Source: Chthonobacter rhizosphaerae (GTDB taxonomy: Bacteria > Pseudomonadota > Alphaproteobacteria > Rhizobiales > Pleomorphomonadaceae). Taken from it: a DNA stretch of 64,000 bases. Below are positions 45,309 to 54,495 of the stretch, one piece after another (positions within the stretch are counted from its first letter, which is position 1; each line of letters starts with the position of its first letter). The stretch covers positions 62,001-126,000 of the forward strand of contig NZ_JACDIS010000004.1 of NCBI RefSeq assembly GCF_013839525.1, written 5' to 3'. The notes beneath the pieces are model-generated. The model was not told where the DNA came from. It searched no databases and saw only the letters and a list, made by a program, of their open reading frames with translations. Both the position numbers and the translations under genes were made by a program.

Positions 45309-46421
45309 TCAGGCAGCCGCAACCGGCCGTACCAGCCGCGAGCCCGGTGCCGCTGTCCGCGTCCTTCGTCTCGGCCGCGTGGCCCGGGCCAGCGCCCGGC
45401 CGGTCGCCGCGCTGGCGGACGCCAGCGTCAGCGCCCAGCCGATGCCGGCCGCCACCCAGGCGATCAGCCCATCGAGCCCGCGGCCGATCACGAGGGCCGA
45501 TCGGCCGAGGATCTTCAGGGTCGCCCGGGTGCCGTCCCCGAACCGGTCGGCGAGGCGCGCCGCGCGCGACAGGTCGGCCGCGTCGTCGGCGACCTTCAGG
45601 GCGTCGGCCACGGCCGCGGCGCCTGCCCGCCCGTTGAGACGGGCCACGTCGCGGGCGAGCGCCAGCATGGGCGCGACGCCGTCCGCGCGCGTCGCCGCCT
45701 TCAGGGCGGCCCGGTCGCCGCTGCGGAGCGCCCGGCCGAGCGTTGCCGGGTCCACCGCCCTGCGGGCGAGCCGGGCGAGATCCGCCGCCAGATTGGCCGA
45801 CAGCCGCCCGGCCCGGGCGGCGGCCTTCAGCACGGTCAGGCCGGCCCGCGCGGGGGTCGCCGCCCCGAGGGACGACCACGTGGCCGCCGTGACGGCGAGC
45901 CCGGCCGCCGACAGGCCGGCCACGAGCACGTCCGGTTCCTGGCCGTCCAGAAGCTTCCAGCCCTCGCGGCCGAGGTCGCGCACGTCGCCGATGCCGACGA
46001 GGTCGCCGGCGAGCGCCCCGGCGAGGCTCGCGCCGTCGTCCACCGCGCCCGTCGCCGCTCCGACGGCGAACGACCGGGCCGTCCGCAGGACGCCGCCCGC
46101 GGAGGCGGCCAGCACGGCCGCGCGCCGGCCAGCGTCCACCGGCACGGCCCGGTCGTCGGCGAGCGCGAGAAGGCTTGCGGCGAGGTCGTCATCGCCGTCC
46201 GCGAGGGCGGCGTCGATCTCGGCCGCCACCCGGTCCGCCGTCAGGTCCTCCGAGAGGCGCAGGTCCGCCAGCCGCGCCGGATCGTCCGCAGCGGCGACGA
46301 GGCGCGCGGCCACGATGGCGGGCGGCAGCACCTGGGGCGCGGCCGCCAGGAGACCGACGAAGGTCACCAGCAGCGCGAGAGCGCGAAATCGACGTATGAG
46401 GGGGGCCGGCGGATGGATCAC
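45309..46421 (-). CDS. Membrane-anchored or secreted hypothetical protein
   Basis: 370 residues; not recognised. An N-terminal hydrophobic segment (RFRALALLVTFVGLLAAAPQ, about 11-30) acts as signal or anchor, a mostly helical Ala/Leu/Asp-rich body follows, with a second hydrophobic patch around 125-180 and a third around 318-340 (LIAWVAAGIGWALTLASAS), then a basic Arg-rich tail of about 30 residues. The middle has repeated R-L-A/L-A-x-D-like helical units (ADLARLARRAVDP, ARLADRFGDG). It stands alone, followed by a structured region and an intrinsic terminator. Confidence 0.7.
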   Translation of the reverse strand: MIHPPAPLIRRFRALALLVTFVGLLAAAPQVLPPAIVAARLVAAADDPARLADLRLSEDLTADRVAAEIDAALADGDDDLAASLLALADDRAVPVDAGRRAAVLAASAGGVLRTARSFAVGAATGAVDDGASLAGALAGDLVGIGDVRDLGREGWKLLDGQEPDVLVAGLSAAGLAVTAATWSSLGAATPARAGLTVLKAAARAGRLSANLAADLARLARRAVDPATLGRALRSGDRAALKAATRADGVAPMLALARDVARLNGRAGAAAVADALKVADDAADLSRAARLADRFGDGTRATLKILGRSALVIGRGLDGLIAWVAAGIGWALTLASASAATGRALARATRPRRRTRTAAPGSRLVRPVAAA

Positions 46422-46550
46422 GCCGGCGATGCTCGCGCGCCATTGCGGCGCTTTGAGGGGCGCGTCGGGCCGCCCGCGCGCGGCCCGGCCGGTTCTCGCC
46501 CGCTCCGGATCCGTCGTTCGGTAACCGCGTTCACGGCTCCGCCGTCACGG

Positions 46551-46650
46551 CCCGGTGTTCACAGGCCCATGTCCATAGGCCCCACGTCCATAGGCCCCAT
46601 GTCCATAGGCCCCGTGTCTGTGGGCCCGGTGTCTACAGACCCATGTCGGG
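46551..46650. repeat. 15-bp minisatellite at the 3' end of a small secreted-protein gene
   Basis: About seven 15-bp units: CCCGGTGTTCACAGG, CCCATGTCCATAGGC, CCCACGTCCATAGGC, CCCATGTCCATAGGC, CCCGTGTCTGTGGGC and others. The last two units overlap the end of the coding region at 46633, giving its PDMGL terminus. There are no spacers, so this is not CRISPR. Confidence 0.8.
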
Positions 46651-46941
46651 GGCGTAGAGGCAGATGGTCTTGGTGTCGTCCAGGCCGCCCACGGAGCAGC
46701 GGTGGAAGTCCCCGTCGCGGGAATGGCGCACGAGCGCGTAGGGGATCACCTCGCCGGTCTGGCGGATGCGCCACCCGACCCGGGTGGCCTGCACCTCGGC
46801 CGCCGACACCGGTCGGCAGTCCTGGCTACTGCAGCAGACGACGTCATAGGTCCATCCGGTCGCCGCCTCGTGGGCATGGGTGGCGGATGGCGGGACAAGC
46901 GCCGTGCCGAGCACGGCAAGACCGACGGCCAATGGCTTCAT
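46633..46941 (-). CDS. Small secreted cysteine-containing protein, unknown function
   Basis: 102 residues with a signal peptide (MKPLAVGLAVLGTALVPPSA, then HAHE). The mature part has CCSSQDCRPV near 36-44, GWRIRQTGEVIPY near 56, FHRCSV near 79 and ICLYAP near 93, a pattern I recall from short uncharacterised exported proteins of alphaproteobacteria. The Cys residues suggest disulfides or metal binding. Its last residues are encoded by a 15-bp minisatellite. The 280 bp upstream of it show no other gene. Confidence 0.75.
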   Translation of the reverse strand: MKPLAVGLAVLGTALVPPSATHAHEAATGWTYDVVCCSSQDCRPVSAAEVQATRVGWRIRQTGEVIPYALVRHSRDGDFHRCSVGGLDDTKTICLYAPDMGL

Positions 46942-47221
46942 GGGGATTTCCTCGGATCGCCCCGACCGGCATCAACCGTTTGCCATCGTGATTGATCCCA
47001 CTTTGAAACCCGAAATAAAGCGGGCATCCGCCGCCGCAGATCCGGGAATAAAACGGAGCGGGCCGGCGGGCATGCGCGCCGGAAAGTCGGGCGCGCGGGT
47101 TTTCGCCCCATCCTCAACCGGGCGGGTGGAACGATCCGGCTGCTTGGGCGTACCCGTCAGCCGGGCCGCCCCTCCGTCACCGCGTCGGTCCTGATCCCTT
47201 GCCGGCAGAAGGCCTGAATCG

Positions 47222-47392
47222 ATGCCCCCAACTCCCCCCGACGGCCGGGCTCGCGTCGTCTTCGCGGCCGTCTGCGCCGCCGCCATCGCGGCGGTCCTCG
47301 CGATCGTGTTCCTGTCCGACGCCGGCCCGACGCGCACCGGCGGGGAGCCGGATCCCCCGTCGACCGGCAGCCTGCCGTCTGGCGCGCCCTGA
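47222..47392 (+). CDS. Small single-TM protein (candidate)
   Basis: 56 residues from ATG 47222, preceded by AGAAGG about eight bases upstream. It has a hydrophilic Pro-rich start, one TM (VVFAAVCAAAIAAVLAIVFL, about 12-31) and a Pro/Gly-rich tail. Unrecognised. The TM followed by a short tail is coherent, but in this GC-rich DNA a chance frame of this size is possible; the antisense frame here looks non-protein-like. Confidence 0.4.
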   Translation: MPPTPPDGRARVVFAAVCAAAIAAVLAIVFLSDAGPTRTGGEPDPPSTGSLPSGAP

Positions 47393-47435
47393 CGCCGACC
47401 TCGCGACGCCGCGCGAGGTCGGACGGGGTCGGTCC

Positions 47436-47615
47436 TCAAAGGACGGTCGGCACGCCCGGGATGGCCGGCACGGGGTCAAGGTCCGGCGTGGGATTGGGCA
47501 GGTCGCTCTGGGGCTCCCCGTCGATCACCTTCTGGCGCTCGACGTCGGTCGGGTCCTCGGGCATCTTCTCCGTCCCCGGGTTCGTGGGCTTGGGTTTCGG
47601 CAGTTCGGTCGGCAT
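47436..47615 (-). CDS. Small proline-rich acidic protein (candidate)
   Basis: 59 residues from ATG 47615 with GAGGGAG eight bases upstream. Composition is Pro, Asp, Glu and Thr with no hydrophobic core: MPTELPKPKPTNPGTEKMPE and so on. Unrecognised and probably disordered. The good ribosome-binding site is the main support. Confidence 0.45.
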   Translation of the reverse strand: MPTELPKPKPTNPGTEKMPEDPTDVERQKVIDGEPQSDLPNPTPDLDPVPAIPGVPTVL

Positions 47616-47752
47616 GACGGTCTCCCTCGTGTCGATCCTCGGGTCCATGGGTCAACCGGTGGCGGCTGGCGTGGTTCCGCACCGGCCGCCGCCCACGCGG
47701 GGATCCGGTCGGCTGCGGTCGGCCGGCGCATGAGAATGGAGGACGGACGGCA

Positions 47753-48601
47753 TTGACCGGACGGCGATGGATCGCGGCGGTGCTCGGGATGGCGGTCGGG
47801 GTCGCGGCGTTGGCCGCGGCCCGTCCGGCCCTCGCCCGCGACGAGACGGTGCACGAGGCCATCTGCCGGCTGATCGAGACCGCGGCGGCGGAGCACGAGC
47901 TGCCGGTGCGCTTCTTCACCCGGCTGATCTGGCGCGAGAGCAGCTTCCGGAAGAGCGTCACCAGCCGGGCGGGCGCCCAGGGCATCGCCCAGTTCATGCC
48001 GGGCACCGCGTCGGAGCGCGGCCTCGTCGATCCGTTCGACCCGGAACAGGCCATCCCGGCTTCGGCGTCCCTTCTCGCCGATCTGAAGGCCCGGTTCGGC
48101 AATCTCGGGCTCGCCGCCGCCGGCTACAACGCCGGGCCGCGCCGGGTGGAACGCTGGCGGTCGGGCGAGGCCGGGCTTCCGTTCGAAACCCGCGCCTACG
48201 TGCGCTTCGTCACCGGAGCCGAGGCGGACGATTGGCTGGAGGGCGAGCCCGCCGCGCCGCCCGCCACCGAGCCGGAGCGCTGCCTCACCGTCGTGGCGGC
48301 CATCCGCACCGAACTGCCGTCGTCCGAAGGCCTCTACGACGGCCCGATGGCGCCCTGGGGCGTGCAGCTCGCCGGCAACTATTCCAAAGCCCGCGCGCTC
48401 GCCAGCTTCGCCCGGCTGCAGACCCGTCACGCCCGGGTGCTGGCCGACCTGGAGCCCCTCGTCATCGGCACCCGCGTCGGCGGGCGCGGGCCGAGCCGCT
48501 TCTACCGGGTCCGCATCCCGCTCCAGACCCGCGGCGAGGCGAACGCCCTCTGCCGCCGCCTCCGGGCCGACGGCGGCAGCTGTCTCGTCCAGCGGAACTG
48601 A
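47753..48601 (+). CDS. Lytic transglycosylase with SLT and SPOR-like domains
   Basis: 282 residues from TTG 47753, with GGAGG ten bases upstream. Signal peptide (RRWIAAVLGMAVGVAALAAA). The SLT catalytic Glu is E62 in IWRESSFRKS, followed by GAQGIAQFMPGTASERGL near 76 and AAGYNAGPRRVERW near 122. The C-terminal part (about 195-280, WGVQLAGNYSKARALASFARL) resembles a SPOR peptidoglycan-binding domain. It cleaves glycan strands with 1,6-anhydro product formation. Stands alone. Confidence 0.88.
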   Translation: MTGRRWIAAVLGMAVGVAALAAARPALARDETVHEAICRLIETAAAEHELPVRFFTRLIWRESSFRKSVTSRAGAQGIAQFMPGTASERGLVDPFDPEQAIPASASLLADLKARFGNLGLAAAGYNAGPRRVERWRSGEAGLPFETRAYVRFVTGAEADDWLEGEPAAPPATEPERCLTVVAAIRTELPSSEGLYDGPMAPWGVQLAGNYSKARALASFARLQTRHARVLADLEPLVIGTRVGGRGPSRFYRVRIPLQTRGEANALCRRLRADGGSCLVQRN

Positions 48602-48766
48602 CGCCACGGCCGTCGCGAATCAGCGACGAAACACGAATATATCGACCGGTCCATCACAACCTGCACGCGGAACATCAACGAAGCTCATCAAACTGATCGG
48701 CTTCCGTTATCCGCCGCAAGCATACCCCGGAATTGCCTATAGGCTTCCGCGCTATGAAATCCGTAG

Positions 48767-48796
48767 TTGACGTTGCGCTTTCAGAACTATTGCATA
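48767..48796 (+). promoter_or_regulatory. Probable sigma70-type promoter for the LysR gene
   Basis: TTGACG at 48767 and TGCATA at 48791 with an 18-base spacer, inside an unusually AT-rich stretch (about 48640-48830). The 346-bp gap 48602-48947 contains no other gene that I can support. Confidence 0.35.
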
Positions 48797-48947
48797 GGGC
48801 TTGCAGGTGCGTTTAATTCCCTTCCGCCATGGCTGCTTCAGTTCTGGTCTTGCCGCGGCGGCAAGCCGTATCCACGCCGCTGAGCCAGGGCCGGCCCGGC
48901 GCGGCGGGATGGAAACGGCCCGGCTGCGTGGGGGGAGTTGGCGCCAT

Positions 48948-49766
48948 ATGCGGATCAGGGACATCGAAATCATCGTCCGCATTTCCGAGACGGGGAGCTT
49001 CTCCAAGACGGCGGACCTGTTGAGCATCTCGCAGCCCGCGGTCTCGCTGGCGGTCAAGCGCGCCGAGGACGAACTGAAGGCCCGCATCTTCGACCGGTCC
49101 GGCTCCAGCGTCACCGTCACGCCGGCGGGCGGCCAGATCGTCAAGTCCTTCGCCAAGATGCTGGACATCTACACCGAGGTGCAGATCACCTCCAACTCCG
49201 CCACCAAGATCAAGATCGGCATCTCGCCCCTCCTCAGCGGCCGGGACGTCACCAAGTTCCTGCGCCACGCCCTCAGCGAGGAGCCGGCCACCTTCGACAT
49301 CGAGTTCCTGGACAGCCGCGACATCGCGCTCCGGACCGACTTTGACATCAAGATCGTGATTCCGGCGCTGCGCCGCCGCTCCAACCTCTACATCGACTTC
49401 CCGGCCCGCTGGATCGGCACCGACAACGGCACCTTCATCTATTCCAAGCAGGAATCCGCCGTTTGGGAGCGGGCCAAGTACGTGCTGATCGAGCAGGGCT
49501 TCCGGGTCGACAACGTCATCGAGGTGAACGACTGCGGCTACGCCTACCACATGGCCACGTCCGGGGCCGGATTCACGCCCTGCGTTATCACCAACGACAT
49601 CGCCTTCGCAGGCTGCACCCTGGAGCACTATCCCGTGCTGCCGGACTTCCGGCTCGACATCTTCTCCACGCCGGAGCTCGCCGTCCGCCTGCGCAACAGC
49701 CTCCTCGGCGTGGACACGCCCGCCTACGACGGCGCCGCCCGACCGGCTCAGGCCACCCGCACGTAG
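48948..49766 (+). CDS. LysR-family transcriptional regulator
   Basis: 272 residues from ATG 48948 (GGGGGAG upstream). The N-terminal winged helix reads MRIRDIEIIVRISETGSFSK then ISQPAVSLAVKRAEDELKAR, the LysR recognition region. The effector domain is shorter than usual (about 180 residues), so inducer binding may be reduced. It converges on the multicopper oxidase with a 19-bp overlap of coding ends, so direct control of that gene is possible but LysR proteins more often control divergent genes. Frames starting at 48801 add a non-conserved leader. Confidence 0.85.
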   Translation: MRIRDIEIIVRISETGSFSKTADLLSISQPAVSLAVKRAEDELKARIFDRSGSSVTVTPAGGQIVKSFAKMLDIYTEVQITSNSATKIKIGISPLLSGRDVTKFLRHALSEEPATFDIEFLDSRDIALRTDFDIKIVIPALRRRSNLYIDFPARWIGTDNGTFIYSKQESAVWERAKYVLIEQGFRVDNVIEVNDCGYAYHMATSGAGFTPCVITNDIAFAGCTLEHYPVLPDFRLDIFSTPELAVRLRNSLLGVDTPAYDGAARPAQATRT

Positions 49767-51205
49767 CCCATCATGCCGGTCTCCTGGTGCTCGATCAGGT
49801 GGCAGTGGATCATCCAGTCGCCGGGGTTGTCCGCCACGAAGGCCACCTCCACCCGCTCCTTGGGATAGAGCAGCACCGTGTCGGCGTGGTGCACCGGCAG
49901 CGGCCGCTCGTTGGACGACAGCACCTTCACCGTATGCCCGTGCATGTGGATCGGGTGGATGTGCCGGGTGGTGTTGGCGAGCTCGATCACGTAGGTCGCC
50001 CCCCGGCGCAGCACCGCCAGCGGCGGCGGCAGCGACCGGTGCCCGTCCGCCGGCCAGGCGGCCTTGTTGATCGCCCAGAAGGTCCGGTCCGACAGGCAGA
50101 GGTCGTCGATCCCCGGCAGGGCCGGCCCGTCGCCGAGGCTCGCCCCCACCGCCGCCCCGGTCGCCGTGGTCGAGACCGCGAACGGCAGCCGCTCCGCCGC
50201 GCCGAGGTCCGGCTCCGGAATGCGCGCCCGCCGCAGCGGCGCCGGGTCGAACGCCCCCGCGCGCACCGCCGGTCCCTCCGCCGACAGGGTCGCGAGCACC
50301 ACCGGCTTCGCCGGCCGCAGGTCGTGCACGACGGCCCGGCCGCCCGCCGCCGGCGTGCGCACGACGACGTCGACCCGCATGGCCGGACCGAGCGTCCAGG
50401 CCGCGAGCGGAAACGGCGCCACCGCCACCCCGTCGACCGCCACCACCGCCGCCTCGGCGCCCTCGATCCCCACCGTCACCACGCGCGATGCGTCGATGTT
50501 GTAGAGCCTGAGGCGCACGTCCGCCAAGGCCGGCACGGTCGCGGCGGCGAACGGCGCCCCGTTGACGCTGCGGACCGTGCCGAAGCTGCCGGCGCCGCTC
50601 GCGCCCCTGTCGGTCAGGAAGGGCAGGAAGCCGCCGTCCTCGCCGATCCGCCAGTCCCGCATGGCGAGCACCACCTCTCCGTCGTAGGGCTCGGTCTCGT
50701 CGCCCTCCACGATCAGGAGGCCGGCGAGCCCGCGACCGAGCTGTTCGGCCGTGTTGCAGTGGGTGTGGAAGAAGAAGCTGCCGGTGTCCGGCGGTTCGAA
50801 GTCGTAGGTGTGGCTCGCCCCGACGGCCGTCGGCGGCTGGGTCAGGTAGGGCACGCCGTCCTCCGCGTTCGGCAGGCGGATGCCGTGCCAGTGGATGGAC
50901 GTGTGCTCGCCCGCCCGCGGCAGGGCGTTGACGAGCCGGGTGCGCAGCCGGTCGCCCAGCCTCATGCGGACCACCGGCAGCACGTCCGTCTCCGAGAAGG
51001 TCCAGAGCGGCAGCGTCCGGCCGCCGAAGCAGGGCAGCGACCGCGGCCGTTCCGCGGCCACGAGGTCGAGCGCCACGGTCCGGCCGGGGGCCGGCTCCGC
51101 CATCGGGCCGAGCGGCGCGGCGGCCGGCCGGCGGACCGGCGCCGCGGCGGCGCCGGCGGCCGTCATGGCTCCGGCTGCGAGGAGAAGCGTCCGGCGGGTG
51201 AGCAA
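49748..51205 (-). CDS. Tat-exported multicopper oxidase
   Basis: 485 residues from TTG 51205, chosen because GGGAGG lies seven bases upstream and the N terminus becomes a Tat-like signal LTRRTLLLAAGAMTAAGAAA. Upstream ATG codons give a longer non-signal leader. Copper ligands are in HWHG near 105, HTH near 147, HPIHMHGH near 418 and HCHLIEHQETGMM near 467, covering type 1, 2 and 3 sites. Likely a periplasmic laccase-type or cuprous oxidase. cutC diverges 278 bp away, supporting a copper context. Confidence 0.87.
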   Translation of the reverse strand: MLTRRTLLLAAGAMTAAGAAAAPVRRPAAAPLGPMAEPAPGRTVALDLVAAERPRSLPCFGGRTLPLWTFSETDVLPVVRMRLGDRLRTRLVNALPRAGEHTSIHWHGIRLPNAEDGVPYLTQPPTAVGASHTYDFEPPDTGSFFFHTHCNTAEQLGRGLAGLLIVEGDETEPYDGEVVLAMRDWRIGEDGGFLPFLTDRGASGAGSFGTVRSVNGAPFAAATVPALADVRLRLYNIDASRVVTVGIEGAEAAVVAVDGVAVAPFPLAAWTLGPAMRVDVVVRTPAAGGRAVVHDLRPAKPVVLATLSAEGPAVRAGAFDPAPLRRARIPEPDLGAAERLPFAVSTTATGAAVGASLGDGPALPGIDDLCLSDRTFWAINKAAWPADGHRSLPPPLAVLRRGATYVIELANTTRHIHPIHMHGHTVKVLSSNERPLPVHHADTVLLYPKERVEVAFVADNPGDWMIHCHLIEHQETGMMGYVRVA

Positions 51206-51483
51206 GCGATGGCCTCCCAGGCGAGCGTCGGCGAGGAGCGTCTTCGGCTTGCGGCAAGGCTGGCGTGACGGCGATCCGTCATCCCAGACACGGGCGTCAC
51301 CGTCAATCCGGGTCGTCGCGAACGCGGACCGGACGGCGGCCATCCCGCCCGGGCGCCCGGGCCTTTTGCCGGCCTCGGAAGCCTCGCGCGGGAAACAACG
51401 CGACAACGCCTGCGGGCTTGGCTATGGGATCGGCGTCCCCCGTCCCCGGCCGCCGCGCCCCGCGAAGAGGTTGAACGCCGCCC

Positions 51484-52215
51484 ATGTCCATCGCGCTGGA
51501 AGTCTGCGTCAGTGACGTCGCCGGCCTCGACGCCGCCGTCGCCGGCGGCGCGGACCGGATCGAGCTGACGTCCGCCCTGGAGCTCGGCGGCCTCACCCCG
51601 AGCGCCGGCCTCATGGACGTTGCCGCCGGGGCCGCCGTGCCGGTCCACGCCATCGTGCGGCCGCACCCGGGCGGCTTCGTCTACGACGACCGGGCGCTCG
51701 ACGTGATGATCCGGGATATCGGGGCGGCGCGCCGGGCGGGCCTCGCCGGGGTCGTCGTCGGCGCCAGCCGTCCGGACGGGCGGCTCGACGAGACGGCGCT
51801 CCGCCGGCTCGTGGCGGCGGCGGACGGCCTTTTCGTCACGCTCCACCGGGCCTTCGACCTCGCGCCCGATCCCCTGGAGGCGCTGGAGCTCGCGGTCGGC
51901 CTCGGCATCGGGCGCATCCTCACGTCGGGCGGCGCGGTCGCCGCCCTCGACGGCGCCGACACGATCGCCGCCGTGGTGCAGGCGGCCGCGGGCCGCGTCG
52001 CCGTCATGGCCGGCGGCGGCGTTCGGGTCGAGACGGCCGACCTCCTCGTCGGCAGAACCGGCGTCCGCGACGTCCACGCCTCCTGCTCGGTGCCGACCAC
52101 GCCGGGCGATCCCCGCGTCACGGCGCTCGGCTGGGGACCGCCCCTCATGCGGCGGACCGATCGGGCCACCGTGGAGGCCATGCGTCACAAGCTGAACGGC
52201 GTCTTCGCCCGCTAG
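51484..52215 (+). CDS. cutC: CutC family protein
   Basis: 243 residues, TIM-barrel. LEVCVSDVAGLDAAVAGGADRIELTSAL at the N terminus (about 5-32), GGLTPSAGL, VHAIVRPHPGGFVY near 55, FVTLHRAFDL near 117, LTSGG near 140 and VMAGGGV near 175 are CutC signatures. The copper-homeostasis role named for the family is disputed, but the neighbouring multicopper oxidase fits it. The 278-bp intergenic region shows no clear copper operator. Confidence 0.9.
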   Translation: MSIALEVCVSDVAGLDAAVAGGADRIELTSALELGGLTPSAGLMDVAAGAAVPVHAIVRPHPGGFVYDDRALDVMIRDIGAARRAGLAGVVVGASRPDGRLDETALRRLVAAADGLFVTLHRAFDLAPDPLEALELAVGLGIGRILTSGGAVAALDGADTIAAVVQAAAGRVAVMAGGGVRVETADLLVGRTGVRDVHASCSVPTTPGDPRVTALGWGPPLMRRTDRATVEAMRHKLNGVFAR

Positions 52216-52251
52216 GATATCCTCCGGACCGCCCGATCGAAGGCGCTCCCG

Positions 52252-53184
52252 TCACGATGCCGGCTTGGCGGACAGTCCCGCGTGCGCGCCGGTCTCCGGC
52301 TGGCGCGTGCCCAGCGAGCGCTCGGTGATGAAGCGCGACGGGTCGCTCGCCGGCGGCACGGTGCGCACCACCTCGCGCGGCCGCAGCGTCTCGTCCCCGC
52401 TGGCGGCGAGTTCCCGCCGCACCGCGTCCACCAGGTCCCGCTGCAGGTCGCCGTATCCGGCGTGGCTCGCCCACAGGCGCCAGGTCAGCACGACGGCGTC
52501 GGCGGTCACCTGGTCCAGGAAGGCGACCGGCGGCGGGTCCTGGCGGATCGCCGGTCTGGCCGCCGCCACCCGGTCGAGCGCGTCCCGCGCCCGGTCCGGG
52601 TCCGCCCCGGCGGGCAGGCTGATCTGCAGGCTGAGGAGCCGGCCGGCGTTCCGGCTGTGGTTCCTCAGCGGCATGTTCCAGATGGCGCTGTTCGGCACGA
52701 ACACGTAGATGCCGTCGAAGGTCTTCAGCTCGCACACGAAGAGGCCCACGTCCTCCACGATGCCGGCCCACTGTCCGTTCGCCACCTCCACGTAGTCGCC
52801 GATCCGGAACGGCCGCAGCCACAGGAGCATGATGCCGGCCGCGATGTTGGTGAGCGTGCCCTGGAGGGCGAGGCCGATGGCGAGGCCCGCCGCGCCCAGC
52901 ACCGCCAGCAGCGAGGCGGTCTGCACGCCCACCTGCCCGAGCGCCGCCACCACCACCAGGATGATCACCGCATAGCGCACCACCGCCGCCACCACCGGCC
53001 GGACGGTCGGGTCCATGTGGGTGCCGCCGAGGATGCGCTGGACGATGCGGCCGATCCAGGCGGCCAGCATCAGGCCGACCACAAGGATGATCAGCGCCAG
53101 GGCGAGGCGCGGCAGGAAGGCGACCGCCCAGGTCCAGACCATGGCGGTATAGGCGTCGAGTTGGCTCGGCGCGTCTGTCGGCAT
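52252..53184 (-). CDS. MscS-family mechanosensitive channel
   Basis: 310 residues. Three to four TM segments (about 18-42, 65-90, 92-125). The pore helix region is GAAGLAIGLALQGTLTNIAAG near 95-118 and the beta domain starts RPFRIGDYVEVANGQWAGIV near 124, both typical of small-conductance MscS channels. It would release solutes on osmotic downshift. The C terminus ends in a longer Ala/Pro/Arg-rich tail. It is the last of three minus-strand envelope genes with separate spacing. Confidence 0.92.
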   Translation of the reverse strand: MPTDAPSQLDAYTAMVWTWAVAFLPRLALALIILVVGLMLAAWIGRIVQRILGGTHMDPTVRPVVAAVVRYAVIILVVVAALGQVGVQTASLLAVLGAAGLAIGLALQGTLTNIAAGIMLLWLRPFRIGDYVEVANGQWAGIVEDVGLFVCELKTFDGIYVFVPNSAIWNMPLRNHSRNAGRLLSLQISLPAGADPDRARDALDRVAAARPAIRQDPPPVAFLDQVTADAVVLTWRLWASHAGYGDLQRDLVDAVRRELAASGDETLRPREVVRTVPPASDPSRFITERSLGTRQPETGAHAGLSAKPAS

Positions 53185-53331
53185 CGGGGTCTTCCGTCCT
53201 GATGGTGCGTGTCGGTGGAGGATAGCGCGAAACGGCGCGCGCGTTCAGCCCATGCGTCCGGGCCGTGCCGGCGCCGCGGCCGCCGTGCGGGGCGGACGCG
53301 GCGCGGGATCCGGGAAGGCGCCAGGGGCGGG

Positions 53332-54495
53332 TCAGTCCTGGGGCGCGCCCACCGTGTCGGCCATCAGGGCGCCCCGCCGGCCCGCCGGCGCCGGCGGGCC
53401 GGTGGTGCTGTCCTTCAGGGTCTGGTGCTCGATCTCGGCATTGAGCTCGGCCCCGACCAGGACCACGGTCGCGGACAGCCAGAGCCAGGTCATGAAGGCG
53501 ATCACGGCGCCGAGCGAGCCGTAGGTCTCGTTGTAGGAGCCGAAGTTGGACGCGTAGTAGGAGAAGCCCACCGACACCGCGACGAAGAGCACCGTGGCGA
53601 CGACCGAGCCCCAGGTCACCCAGCGCCACTTGGCCGTGGCCCGGCTCGGGCCGTAGCGGTAGAGGGTCGCGATCGCGAGGCTCACGATCACGAACAGGAT
53701 CGGCCAGCGGCCGTAGCGCAGCAGAAGCTCGCCGACGACGCCGAGCCCGAGCGCGTCGAGGACGGCGGGCAGCACGACGAGCACGCCGATCGCCACGATC
53801 AGGAACACCACGGTCAGCAGCGTGAACATCAGCGTCAGGGCGTTGAGCTTGATGAAGCTGCGCTTCTCCGTCTCGCCGTAGGCCACGTTGAGGGCGTCGA
53901 ACAGCGCCTTCATGCCGGCGTTGGCGCTCCAGAGGGCGACCGCGAGGCCGAACACGAAGCCGAAGCCGAGGGCGTTGCTGTCGTTGGCGGCCAGTCGCTG
54001 CATCTGCTCGCCGAGGATGCCCATGGCTTCCGCCGGCAGCACGCCGGACAGGGTCTCAAGGTGCCCGCCCACGGTGGCCGGGTCGGCTACCAGCCCGTAG
54101 AGCGACACGAAGGCGGCGAGGAAGGGAAAGATGGCGAGGAGGCCGTAGAAGGCGACGCCGGCGCCGACCGCGACCACCCGGTCCGTGCCGATCTGCGACC
54201 AGGTGCGCCAGAGCACGTCCTTCCAGCCTCGCGCCGGGATTTCCGAGGGCCGCGTGGCGTGCCGGCCCCGGGCGGCGTCGTCCGCCTGCGCCGGGCGACC
54301 GGCGGCGCTCTCCGTCGCCGGATCGGGCAGCGACCGCTCCGACGTTCCGGAAAAACGATAGCGCGGCCGCGGACGCCCGGACGTCGCCTGCCAGGCGAGC
54401 CCGACCGCCACGGCCAGCGCCAGCGCGTCGGCGACCCCCTTGCGGTTGGCGCCGCTTCCGCGGCCGCCCGTTCCCATCACACCCTGGTCGCTCAT
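53332..54495 (-). CDS. YihY/BrkB family membrane protein
   Basis: 387 residues. A 90-residue N-terminal region contains one TM (ADALALAVAVGLAWQA) and a basic linker; the YihY core follows with six TM segments, motifs AVGAGVAFYGLLAIFPFLAA near 110, LWSANAGMKALFDALNVAYGE near 188, and GSYNETYGSLGAVIAFMTWLW near 318. Family members have been called RNase BN or virulence factors in the past but their function is unknown. The hydrophilic C-terminal tail is short. Confidence 0.9.
   Translation of the reverse strand: MSDQGVMGTGGRGSGANRKGVADALALAVAVGLAWQATSGRPRPRYRFSGTSERSLPDPATESAAGRPAQADDAARGRHATRPSEIPARGWKDVLWRTWSQIGTDRVVAVGAGVAFYGLLAIFPFLAAFVSLYGLVADPATVGGHLETLSGVLPAEAMGILGEQMQRLAANDSNALGFGFVFGLAVALWSANAGMKALFDALNVAYGETEKRSFIKLNALTLMFTLLTVVFLIVAIGVLVVLPAVLDALGLGVVGELLLRYGRWPILFVIVSLAIATLYRYGPSRATAKWRWVTWGSVVATVLFVAVSVGFSYYASNFGSYNETYGSLGAVIAFMTWLWLSATVVLVGAELNAEIEHQTLKDSTTGPPAPAGRRGALMADTVGAPQD

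Noticed and set aside
44894-45322. A 142-codon protein on the minus strand downstream of the hypothetical gene
   Set aside because: Rich in Arg, Cys, Trp and His with no hydrophobic core, and it spans the intrinsic terminator; a structured RNA or UTR is more likely.
46551-46650. CRISPR array
   Set aside because: 15-bp units abut without unique spacers and no cas genes are present.
46972-47439. A 155-codon minus-strand frame
   Set aside because: Unusual composition, no ribosome-binding site, and it conflicts with the better-supported small plus-strand TM protein.
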